This document shows, piece after piece, positions 6,300 to 12,005 of a DNA stretch of 12,291 bases. The notes beneath the pieces were generated by a model that was given only the letters and a program-made list of their open reading frames with translations, was not told where the DNA came from and did not search any database. Each line of letters starts with the position of its first letter. Position 1 is the first letter of the stretch. Source of the DNA: Sphingomonadales bacterium (GTDB taxonomy: Bacteria; Pseudomonadota; Alphaproteobacteria; Sphingomonadales; Sphingomonadaceae); contig JAAFIT010000019.1 of assembly GCA_013298745.1 (NCBI GenBank), positions 1-12,291 of the forward strand, read 5' to 3'. The position numbers were made by a program, and so were the translations under genes.

Positions 6300-7727
6300 A
6301 TGGACAGCGCAGCGATGATCGGGCTTTCGGCGAGCGCGGCGGTGGCGGCGATGCAGGCCGGTGAAATGTCGGCGCTGGACTATGCCGAGGCCCTGCTCGC
6401 TCGTTGCGCGGAGGGTGCTGTGCTCAACGCTTTCATTACGCTCGACCCGGCGGCTGTCCGTGCATCTGCGCGAGCAGCAGATTCGCATCGGGCGGCGGGC
6501 GGCGTGCTGGGCCCGCTGCACGGCCTGCCGATCCCGGTGAAAGACAGCGTCAACACCGCTGGCATCGAGACGACGGTCGGAACGAAGGCGCTGCGCTGTT
6601 GGATCCCGGCACGCGACGCGACCACAATCGGTCGGCTGAAAGCGGCCGGCGCCATCGTGCTCGGCAAGACGAACATCCACGAACTGTCGTTTGGCTGGAC
6701 CAGCAGCAATCTCGAATTCGGCGCGGTGCGCAACCCTTATGACCTCTCTCGCATCCCAGGCGGCTCCTCGGGCGGCACCGCGGCGGCGGTGGCGGCGCGC
6801 ATGGCGCCGTTAGGCGTTGCGGAAGATACGCAAGGCTCGATCCGCGTGCCGGCGGCGCTTTGCGGGATTGCCGGCTTCCGTCCGACGACCGGCCGTTACC
6901 CGACCGACGGCACGGCTCCGATCACCCCGCTGTTCGACCAGATCGGTTCACACGCGCGCTGCGTGGCCGACCTGGCACTGTTCGATGCAGTTGTGAGCGG
7001 CGAGGCAGAACCGATCGAACCAGCAAGCCTCGCTGGGCTTCGCATCGGCATCGATCGCGATTTCTACTTTGCAGGTGTCGATGCGGAAGTGGCGACGCTG
7101 ATTGAGGCGGCGCTGAACCGGCTTGCCGCTGCGGGAGCAGTAATCGTCGAGGCGCCCGTATCGGGGCTGGACCAGATCGTGGCGGTGGCCATGGCCATCC
7201 AGGTGCATGATGTGGTGCCGTCGCTGGAACGCTATCTCCTCGATTCTGGCGCGCCTGTGGACTTCGAGACGATGTTCGCTGGGGTCAGCGCCGATGTGGC
7301 GGCCGTTTTTACCCAGGTCGCGCTGCGCGGGGCACCGTCGGCAATCAACGAGAATGTCTATGCCGCCGCCCGTGATGAAATGCGGCCGGCACTGCAGCAG
7401 ACGATTGCGTCCTGGTTCGCCGACCATCGGATCGACGCCATGCTGCTGCCGGCGACGATGGTGCCGGCGACGCGAGTGGGAGACGAAGGCAACATCGATA
7501 TCGAAGGCAAGGCGGTGCCTTTTGCAACCGCCATGGCCCGTAACATCACGCCGGGCAGCACATTGGGCCTGCCCGGGCTTGTGCTGCCATGCGGAATGAC
7601 AGCAGGCGGCCTACCGGTCGCGATCGAGTTGGACGGCCCGTCAGGCAGCGACCGCCGATTGTTGGCGATCGGCATGGCGGTGGAGACGGTCCTTGCGCCG
7701 CTTCCGGCGCCGGTGCTTGGCAGCTGA
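6300..7727 (+). CDS. Amidase-signature family amidohydrolase
   Basis: The 475-residue protein has the Ser-cisSer-Lys amidase fold and would hydrolyse an amide to carboxylate and ammonia in the cytoplasm. The triad is visible: K81 in LPIPVKDSVNTAG, S156 in PGGSSGG, and the nucleophile S180 in DTQGSIRVPA. Their spacing of 75 and 24 residues equals that of fatty-acid amide hydrolase (K142, S217, S241). Further blocks are LGKTNIHELSFGWTS (121-135) and PGLVLPCGM near the C-terminus. The start ATG has GAAGGAAG a few bases upstream. It lies 157 bases after nitrile hydratase alpha on the same strand, which strongly suggests the second step of nitrile to amide to acid. Glutamyl-tRNA amidotransferase subunit A is a relative but unlikely given the context. 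The specific amide is unknown. Confidence 0.92.
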   Translation: MDSAAMIGLSASAAVAAMQAGEMSALDYAEALLARCAEGAVLNAFITLDPAAVRASARAADSHRAAGGVLGPLHGLPIPVKDSVNTAGIETTVGTKALRCWIPARDATTIGRLKAAGAIVLGKTNIHELSFGWTSSNLEFGAVRNPYDLSRIPGGSSGGTAAAVAARMAPLGVAEDTQGSIRVPAALCGIAGFRPTTGRYPTDGTAPITPLFDQIGSHARCVADLALFDAVVSGEAEPIEPASLAGLRIGIDRDFYFAGVDAEVATLIEAALNRLAAAGAVIVEAPVSGLDQIVAVAMAIQVHDVVPSLERYLLDSGAPVDFETMFAGVSADVAAVFTQVALRGAPSAINENVYAAARDEMRPALQQTIASWFADHRIDAMLLPATMVPATRVGDEGNIDIEGKAVPFATAMARNITPGSTLGLPGLVLPCGMTAGGLPVAIELDGPSGSDRRLLAIGMAVETVLAPLPAPVLGS

Positions 7728-7758
7728 TCGCCCAAGCCCGGGGCAATCGATCAATCGT

Positions 7759-8523
7759 CTACGCGCCGAGGTCGAGCGTCATCGCGCCCATCCACACCGC
7801 CATCGCAACCATCATGAGGTTCTCGGTGAGTGACACGAAACCAAGCGGCACGTTGCTGGCGCCACCGACACAGGCGCACTTCAGCTCGCGCTTGTCGATA
7901 TAGACAGCCTTGAACACCGAGACCGCGCCGACGGAGCCGATGAACAGCGCCAGCGGCACCGACAGCCACGCCAGCACGCCAGCGATCATCAGCAAGCCCG
8001 AGAGGCCCTCGGCGAAAGGGTAGATGTAGGAGTAAGGCACCCAACGCTTTGCCAGCAGGTCATAGTTGAGGAACATGGTTGCAAAGTTCTCGACGTTCTG
8101 CAGCTTCAACAGCGCCAGTATCGCCATGCTGAACCCGATGAACCACTCCGCCGCGCGAACCGTGAATGGCGTCGCATAGCTGGCCTGGCTTACCCCGAGC
8201 GCCATAAGGGCCGTGACGATGAACAGCGCGATCACCGGCCTGTAGCTGGTCGCCTTTGGGTCGGTGACCGGCTTGGAGAAGTAGCGACGAAGATCGTCAT
8301 AGCCGCCGATCCGCTTGCCGCCGATGAAGGTTTGCGGGGTAGTCTGCACCCCATGCTCCGCCTTGAAGGCGTCCGTCGCCTCGCGCGACGTCAGCCATAG
8401 GTCATCGACCGTATAGCCCTGGCGGCTCAGCAGGTCCTTGGCTTTCAGGCCATAAGGACAGAGATGTTGGTCCATCACCATGCGGTACAGTGTGGCGCGA
8501 CGAGGTTGAGAGTGGGCATTCAT
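7759..8523 (-). CDS. Glutaredoxin domain fused to MauE/DoxX-like membrane domain
   Basis: The 254-residue protein has an N-terminal glutaredoxin-like domain (about 10-85) with the redox motif C22-P-Y-G25 and the cis-proline loop TTPQTF (61-66). A four-helix membrane domain of the MauE/DoxX type follows (about 97-250). The loop after the third helix carries C216-A-C218 followed by VGGASNVPLG, a second dithiol near the membrane. This suggests thiol-disulfide electron transfer between cytoplasm and membrane, which is inference. An ATG at 8580 is in frame but lies inside the promoter palindrome, upstream of the expected transcript start, so the ATG at 8521-8523 (MNAHSQPRRATLYRMVM) is preferred. 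It precedes the first glutaredoxin strand directly. The gene is divergent from a MerR-family regulator that probably controls it. It ends 31 bases from the convergent amidase gene, with no clear terminator between. Confidence 0.82.
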   Translation of the reverse strand: MNAHSQPRRATLYRMVMDQHLCPYGLKAKDLLSRQGYTVDDLWLTSREATDAFKAEHGVQTTPQTFIGGKRIGGYDDLRRYFSKPVTDPKATSYRPVIALFIVTALMALGVSQASYATPFTVRAAEWFIGFSMAILALLKLQNVENFATMFLNYDLLAKRWVPYSYIYPFAEGLSGLLMIAGVLAWLSVPLALFIGSVGAVSVFKAVYIDKRELKCACVGGASNVPLGFVSLTENLMMVAMAVWMGAMTLDLGA

Positions 8524-8561
8524 GGCAGCGGCTTTCGACTGGCAATAAGGGGGCTGCGACC

Positions 8562-8593
8562 CATATAGGTTCCGTACCATGGTACGGAGTCAA
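8562..8593 (-). promoter_or_regulatory. MerR-type promoter/operator with over-long spacer
   Basis: TCCGTACCATGGTACGGA (8571-8588) is a perfect 18-bp palindrome. On the minus strand TTGACT (8593-8588) is a near-consensus -35 and TATATG (8567-8562) a plausible -10, separated by 20 bases with the palindrome filling the spacer. A 19-20-base spacer containing a dyad is the hallmark of promoters activated by MerR-family proteins through DNA distortion, and the arms closely resemble those of the Tn501/Tn21 mercury operator (TCCGTAC...GTACGGA). It would drive the glutaredoxin-MauE gene and autoregulate the divergent regulator. Confidence 0.8.
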
Positions 8594-8596
8594 GGC

Positions 8597-9004
8597 ATGG
8601 CCGCAATGACAATTGCAAGGCTGGCACGCGCAGGCGGCGTCGGAGTGGAGACCGTTCGCTATTACCAGCGGCGTGGCCTGTTGCAGACGCCCCAGCGCAG
8701 CGTTGCGATCGGGCACGGAGGCAGCATCCGGCGCTACGACGAACTCGATGTCCAAAAGCTGCGCTTTATCCGCGCTGCACAGGCTGCCGGCTTCACGCTT
8801 GAGGAGATTGCGGAACTGATCGAGCTCGATGCGACTGATGATCGTGCCCGCGCCAGGGCGCTTGCGAATGAGCGCGTGGCGGCATTGGACCTCAAGATTG
8901 CAGAGCTGGAGACAGCCCGCGCGGCACTTCGTCGGCTCGCAAGAGAATGTGAAAGCGGATCGGTCGGGCCATGTCCAATCCTAATTTCATTTGAACGTGC
9001 TTAA
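8597..9004 (+). CDS. MerR-family transcriptional regulator
   Basis: The 135-residue protein has the N-terminal winged-helix domain (MTIARLARAGGVGVETVRYYQRRG) and RRYDELDVQKLRFIRAAQAAGFTLEEIAELIEL. A dimerisation helix (about 85-115) and a short C-terminal metal or thiol loop follow. Cysteines at 118 and 126 (REC...GPCPI) correspond to Cys117 and Cys126 of mercury MerR. The third ligand, Cys82 in MerR, is replaced by aspartate within DATDD, so classical three-coordinate Hg(II) sensing is doubtful. An in-frame ATG at 8579 lies inside the operator palindrome. I prefer 8597, preceded by GGAG (8586-8589); 8606 (MTIARLA) is also possible. It is divergent from the glutaredoxin-MauE gene, its likely target. 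There are no mercury transport or reductase genes in the window. Confidence 0.86.
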   Translation: MAAMTIARLARAGGVGVETVRYYQRRGLLQTPQRSVAIGHGGSIRRYDELDVQKLRFIRAAQAAGFTLEEIAELIELDATDDRARARALANERVAALDLKIAELETARAALRRLARECESGSVGPCPILISFERA

Positions 9005-9494
9005 ACGCCAAAGCAATGCTGGAACAGGTGTCCGATAATGGATTGGCTTGCGGACGACCTTGCCGTGCTGCGCAATCTGCATCGGCGCCCTTACTCAGCT
9101 GCATGTCTCATTTCAGTGGTACGATGATATTTGCGTTGAGGGGCGGCTAAACGTACGGTTTGGACTATGATTGGGGCTTCTATCAGCTAGGCGCGGTGTT
9201 CGACCGCCAAGCAGGACCTCACCGTCCAGCGCGAGGCGCTTTTGAAGCTGCGTCAGCTGCCGGTCTGCGCCTCCCGTTTGATCGGCGGCAATTTGTAACT
9301 GCCGTCAAGCAGAGCCTTCTGAGGGACGTACGTCCGAAGGTGGACGCCCTTCGTCCCGGCTCCTTCCGCGCTGCCGGGCAGCGGGTCTGGGGTCGAGGTG
9401 GCTTCGCAGGGAACTGCCTCGACGCCGGGCCTACTGTTTGGCCGATGGTTCGTGCTATGTTGCTCCGCGCCACTAAGCGAACGGAATTTTCAAG
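9005..9494. other. Gene-poor stretch with a dead recombinase fragment
   Basis: Between the MerR gene and the AT-rich membrane-protein gene I find no intact gene. It contains the serine-recombinase remnant at 9167-9298 and the palindrome GGACGTACGTCC at 9324-9335, flanked by imperfectly placed CCTTC (9315-9319) and GAAGG (9336-9340). A 112-codon open frame on the plus strand (9160-9498) overlaps the remnant in another frame. Its arginine- and alanine-rich product resembles no family I know, so I treat it as non-coding. Confidence 0.5.
9167..9298 (+). pseudogene. Remnant of a serine recombinase (resolvase/invertase) N-terminus
   Basis: Reading from the ATG at 9167, the frame gives MIGASIS, a TAG stop (9188-9190), then ARC and STAKQDLTVQREALLKLR (9200-9253), and ends at TAA (9296-9298). 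Intact small serine recombinases begin like MxxGYARVSTxxQDLxxQREAL, with the catalytic serine in the VST motif. The serine, the QDL and the QREAL blocks are all recognisable. The in-frame stop, an apparent small insertion before ARC, loss of homology after KLR and absence of the remaining domain all mark it as a decayed fragment. Confidence 0.6.
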
Positions 9495-9761
9495 CTAACC
9501 TTGACCCCAAAAATTCGCGATTAAGAAAATGGCAATTGCAACAATCAATATTGGTATCCAAAGCGCATAGATAAATATTCCAGCTGCAAAAATGCCGAGG
9601 AAAAGCAGCAGGACTAAGCCTCCAGCTATCGCACCTACTATAGGTCCTATAAATACTGCTCCTAGTGCAGCGCCCCCAATCCCCGCTTCTGAATACCCCG
9701 CGATTAGACCCAAAATACTGCCTACAATGGCGCCCCATTTGATAAATTGGTCTTCCTCCAT
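9495..9761 (-). CDS. Small glycine-rich hydrophobic membrane protein, unknown function
   Basis: From the ATG at 9759-9761 the product is 88 residues: a short polar start (MEEDQFIKWG), then glycine- and alanine-rich hydrophobic segments at about 10-22, 27-60 and 60-84, with repeated small-residue spacing such as GIGGAALGAVFIGPIVGAIAGG. This pattern suggests two or three packed membrane helices, similar to glycine-zipper proteins. I do not recognise a family. The frame is open to an ATG at 9809, but the polar MEEDQ start, preceded by a G-run, looks more natural. The coding region is clearly richer in A+T than its neighbours and lies between dead mobile-gene fragments, so it was probably acquired separately. 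No partner genes are evident. Confidence 0.5.
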   Translation of the reverse strand: MEEDQFIKWGAIVGSILGLIAGYSEAGIGGAALGAVFIGPIVGAIAGGLVLLLFLGIFAAGIFIYALWIPILIVAIAIFLIANFWGQG

Positions 9762-9809
9762 ACCCCCCGTAGCACTGAAGACAAATACATTTTCATGATT
9801 GGTGAGCAA

Positions 9810-9974
9810 AACAATGCTCTGGCTCTGATACGATATATGATCTACCGGCCATCACCGACTAGGCCAATTACAAGGTAGAATAGCTTAAAGCCAGTCTTAA
9901 CGAAGCCGCCATCCGACTAATCCACTGTAAGCCGTGGCCAGCCCCCGCGGTGCCGGTAAGATTGAATTTTTCAG
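9810..9974. other. AT-richer intergenic stretch, nothing recognised
   Basis: This segment lies upstream of the small membrane-protein gene and next to the IS66 remnant. All frames are broken by stops and I see no RNA gene or convincing repeat. It probably contains the promoter of the membrane-protein gene on the minus strand; only weak hexamer matches are present. Confidence 0.35.
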
Positions 9975-10088
9975 TTAGGCCCATGGCATGAGATCGTCAA
10001 TGCGCGCGGCGAGGTAGTTATTGGCGATGGCGGCGAGCTAGGCGTAGGGCTCAACCCCGTTCAGCTTGCAGGTCTTGATGACGGTCCC
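9975..10088 (-). pseudogene. Remnant of an IS66-family transposase C-terminus
   Basis: On the minus strand the frame ending at TAA (9977-9975) reads TVIKTCKLNGVEPYA, a TAG stop (10040-10038), then LAAIANNYLAARIDDLMPWA. The TCKLNGVEPYA and RIDDLMPWA segments are the characteristic end of IS66 transposases (ETCKLNGVxPxAxL...RIDELxPW). Only about 35 residues survive, the in-frame TAG sits where tryptophan or a similar residue is usual, and homology stops abruptly near 10088. This is a dead fragment of an insertion sequence; I could not identify its inverted repeats. Confidence 0.72.
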
Positions 10089-10170
10089 TGATAGCTACAC
10101 AGACGAGATACGGCATAGGTTCGCGAACTAGCGGGGATCTGGTTGCCCCGTCTGAGCTAACAAACGGCAG

Positions 10171-10344
10171 CTATTCCTTCGCGTCGTCCTTAACCAGCCA
10201 GTCAGCTACCGGCCCAAACTTAGCCATTCGACGACGCCGCTCGGGCTCCCGCCCAAATGTCAGGTTTTGGCGTAAGCAGACGTTCGGCGACCCCGCTAGG
10301 AATGACGGCTTAGTCCCAGTTTGCGTCGCTCTTTGACCTTTCAT
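10171..10344 (-). CDS. Possible 57-residue basic protein downstream of the transglycosylase
   Basis: An ATG at 10342-10344 opens a 57-codon frame that begins nine bases after the transglycosylase stop codon on the same strand. The product starts MKGQRATQTGTKPSFLAGSP, has a basic stretch REPERRRRMAKFG and ends VADWLVKDDAKE. I recognise no family. The immediate downstream position and the charged, protein-like tail favour a real small gene, but the ribosome-binding site is weak and the length is within chance. The 82 bases between it and the IS66 remnant hold nothing I can identify. Confidence 0.28.
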   Translation of the reverse strand: MKGQRATQTGTKPSFLAGSPNVCLRQNLTFGREPERRRRMAKFGPVADWLVKDDAKE

Positions 10345-10353
10345 GATGGAAAC

Positions 10354-11130
10354 CTAGGGTTCAGGCGTGAAGCCCAAAACAATCGCAGTGCGGCGAACGA
10401 TCTGCATCGGATCCTGCGATGCTGCTGACCAATAGTCGAGTACGCGACGCACATAGTTTGGCGTCTCGGAGTTTTGCGGAATGCCCCGCGCCGATCGAAC
10501 GGCTCCCGGCCCCGCATTGTAAGCTGCCAAGCCAAGCTGGATCGACTGGAAACTATCGAGCTGGGCGCGAAGATAGCGGCCGCCACCATCGACATTGCTG
10601 ACCGGATCGAACCGGTCGCTCACACCAAGAGAACGAGCCGTTGCCGGCATCAATTGTGCCAGTCCCACGGCGCCCTTTGGACTCACCGCATCCGACCTGT
10701 ACCGCGATTCCTGAAGGATAAGGGCATCGAGCAAACCTGCAGGGATGCCGTGACGGCATTCAGCTGCAGAGACGACGGGCCACCAATTGAGACGCCGGCG
10801 CGCAACCGACATCTCGAGACCGGACACATTAGGCGGAACGGGCATAGACCCGCAGGAATCTGAGACGGGTGCCGCGACAGGTGCCCCGACAAGCGTCGTC
10901 TCAACCGAGTCATCTTCCGCAGGAATTGTTGCGATAACATTGTCTAACGTGACAGAAGATTGCGCAAAAACTTTCCAGATTCCTGACCGAAACTCCGAAA
11001 ATCCCGACGAGGACCGGACTTCAACACCTGGTACGACCGGTTGAGCTTGGGAAAAATCAATTCTTACAACGGTCTGCGAAGCCGCCGGAGCCGCAAGACA
11101 GGCAAGAAAGAGAGACGCGATCATCCTCAT
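10354..11130 (-). CDS. Secreted lytic transglycosylase (SLT/VirB1-like)
   Basis: The 258-residue protein begins with a signal peptide (MRMIASLFLACLAAPAASQ), so it acts in the periplasm. Residues about 20-110 form a family-specific, serine- and valine-rich region. The lysozyme-like domain covers about 115-245: catalytic glutamate E141 in ILQESRYRSDAVSPKGAVG, GLAQLMPATA (156-165) and LAAYNAGPGAV (201-211). It would cleave peptidoglycan between MurNAc and GlcNAc, forming 1,6-anhydroMurNAc. Transglycosylases of this size often accompany type IV secretion or conjugation clusters (VirB1), and the neighbouring primase-like and HD genes fit a mobile backbone, but no other secretion gene is in view. 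An alternative ATG lies at 11122-11124. It is divergent from the HD-domain gene. Confidence 0.88.
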   Translation of the reverse strand: MRMIASLFLACLAAPAASQTVVRIDFSQAQPVVPGVEVRSSSGFSEFRSGIWKVFAQSSVTLDNVIATIPAEDDSVETTLVGAPVAAPVSDSCGSMPVPPNVSGLEMSVARRRLNWWPVVSAAECRHGIPAGLLDALILQESRYRSDAVSPKGAVGLAQLMPATARSLGVSDRFDPVSNVDGGGRYLRAQLDSFQSIQLGLAAYNAGPGAVRSARGIPQNSETPNYVRRVLDYWSAASQDPMQIVRRTAIVLGFTPEP

Positions 11131-11201
11131 ACGGAAACAATAGATTTATGCACGGATTAGGGTCAAGATAAGTCGACAAGACGGTCCGCTAACCAAGCCA
11201 T

Positions 11202-11225
11202 ATTGTGACGAAAACACGTCACAAT
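11202..11225. promoter_or_regulatory. Dyad between divergent transglycosylase and HD-domain genes
   Basis: ATTGTGACG (11202-11210) and its exact reverse complement CGTCACAAT (11217-11225) are separated by six bases (AAAACA). The element lies 72 bases before the transglycosylase start on one side and 111 bases before the HD-domain start on the other. Its size suits a dimeric repressor or activator. It could also form a short hairpin in a leader transcript. No regulator is identifiable. Confidence 0.45.
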
Positions 11226-11336
11226 GAACAAGGAGCGAATTGCAATCGGCAGGGGCCACATAGAGGCCGCATGCCGACAGGCGAGGGGAGGGAGCGAAGC
11301 AGGGTCGATCCGTCTAACGGTCTGAAGGAAAGCGAG

Positions 11337-12005
11337 ATGACACCAACGCTCAGCCAATCCGATATGCCTCACCGGGCACTGGTGCTGCTTCCGAGTGGAA
11401 ACGTCACCGACCTTGCCGTGCCTGATCCTCACAGCTGGAAAGACGCCGATCTTGCGACAGGTCTGTCTCGAACATTCCGATGGGGCGGCCATTCGGCCTG
11501 GCTTCGACCGCTGTCTGTGGCGCAGCACAGCCTGACCGTGCTCGCGATCCGCGAGATGACTGATGGCGCTCTCGATCCTGACCATGCGCTTTTCGAACTG
11601 CTGCACGATGGCGAAGAGGGGCTGCTCGGGTTCGACTGCATCGCGCCGCTGAAGCCTGTGCTTGGGGCGCCGTTCGCGGCCCTTTGCGAACGACTGACCA
11701 GCGCGATCGCCGTGCGCTACGGCCTGCCTGAGCTGACACCAGCGCAATACCGGCTGCACAAGGACGCCGACACGCTCGCGGCCGCAAGTGAAGCGGCCCA
11801 TGTTGCCGGATGGTCACCTGAGGATATCGCTACGGTTCTGAAGCTCTCGGTCACGCCGCTGGAAAGCGATCCGCTCGACTCCGGGCCCTATGCTCCCTGG
11901 GAGCCATGGCCCACCGATTATGCCGCAACGCGCTGGCTCGACGCGCTCGATTGCTATCGAGCGCGTCGAGGGAAACCTGCCGCCTGTCAGGTAGACGACT
12001 TGTGA
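11337..12005 (+). CDS. HD-domain phosphohydrolase (YfbR-like)
   Basis: The 222-residue protein carries the HD-superfamily metal-binding pattern: H64 in SVAQHSLTV, H90-D91 in FELLHDGEEGLLGFDCIAPLKP and D143 in HKDAD. Related proteins remove phosphate from nucleotides, such as 5'-deoxynucleotidase YfbR, and similar versions are common on plasmids and phages; the substrate here is not established. The frame is open from 11205, but the ATG at 11337 has GAAGGA (11324-11329) at good spacing and gives a compact start, so it is preferred. The stop overlaps the GTG of the primase-like gene as GTGA, so the pair is probably translationally coupled. A perfect 15-bp stem lies within its last 25 codons. 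Confidence 0.82.
   Translation: MTPTLSQSDMPHRALVLLPSGNVTDLAVPDPHSWKDADLATGLSRTFRWGGHSAWLRPLSVAQHSLTVLAIREMTDGALDPDHALFELLHDGEEGLLGFDCIAPLKPVLGAPFAALCERLTSAIAVRYGLPELTPAQYRLHKDADTLAAASEAAHVAGWSPEDIATVLKLSVTPLESDPLDSGPYAPWEPWPTDYAATRWLDALDCYRARRGKPAACQVDDL
11937..11970 (+). repeat. Perfect 15-bp stem-loop inside the end of the HD-domain gene
   Basis: CTCGACGCGCTCGAT (11937-11951) and ATCGAGCGCGTCGAG (11956-11970) are exact reverse complements with the loop TGCT. The element lies within codons for RWLDALDCYRARRGKP. It ends 31 bases before the GTG of the next gene. No U-run follows, so it is not a classic terminator. It could be an mRNA stability or processing element, a translational pause before the coupled start, or a protein-binding palindrome. 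Confidence 0.6.

Noticed and set aside
7728..7758. Bidirectional terminator between amidase and the glutaredoxin-MauE gene
   Set aside because: The 31-base gap has only short GC palindromic bits (around AGCCCGGGGC) and no stem with a U-run.
9160..9498. 112-codon plus-strand frame as a real gene
   Set aside because: It runs in a different frame across the recombinase remnant, lacks a good ribosome-binding site and has no recognisable features.
9639..9651. TATAGG-T-CCTATA dyad inside the small membrane-protein gene
   Set aside because: It is short, lies in AT-rich coding sequence and is plausibly chance.
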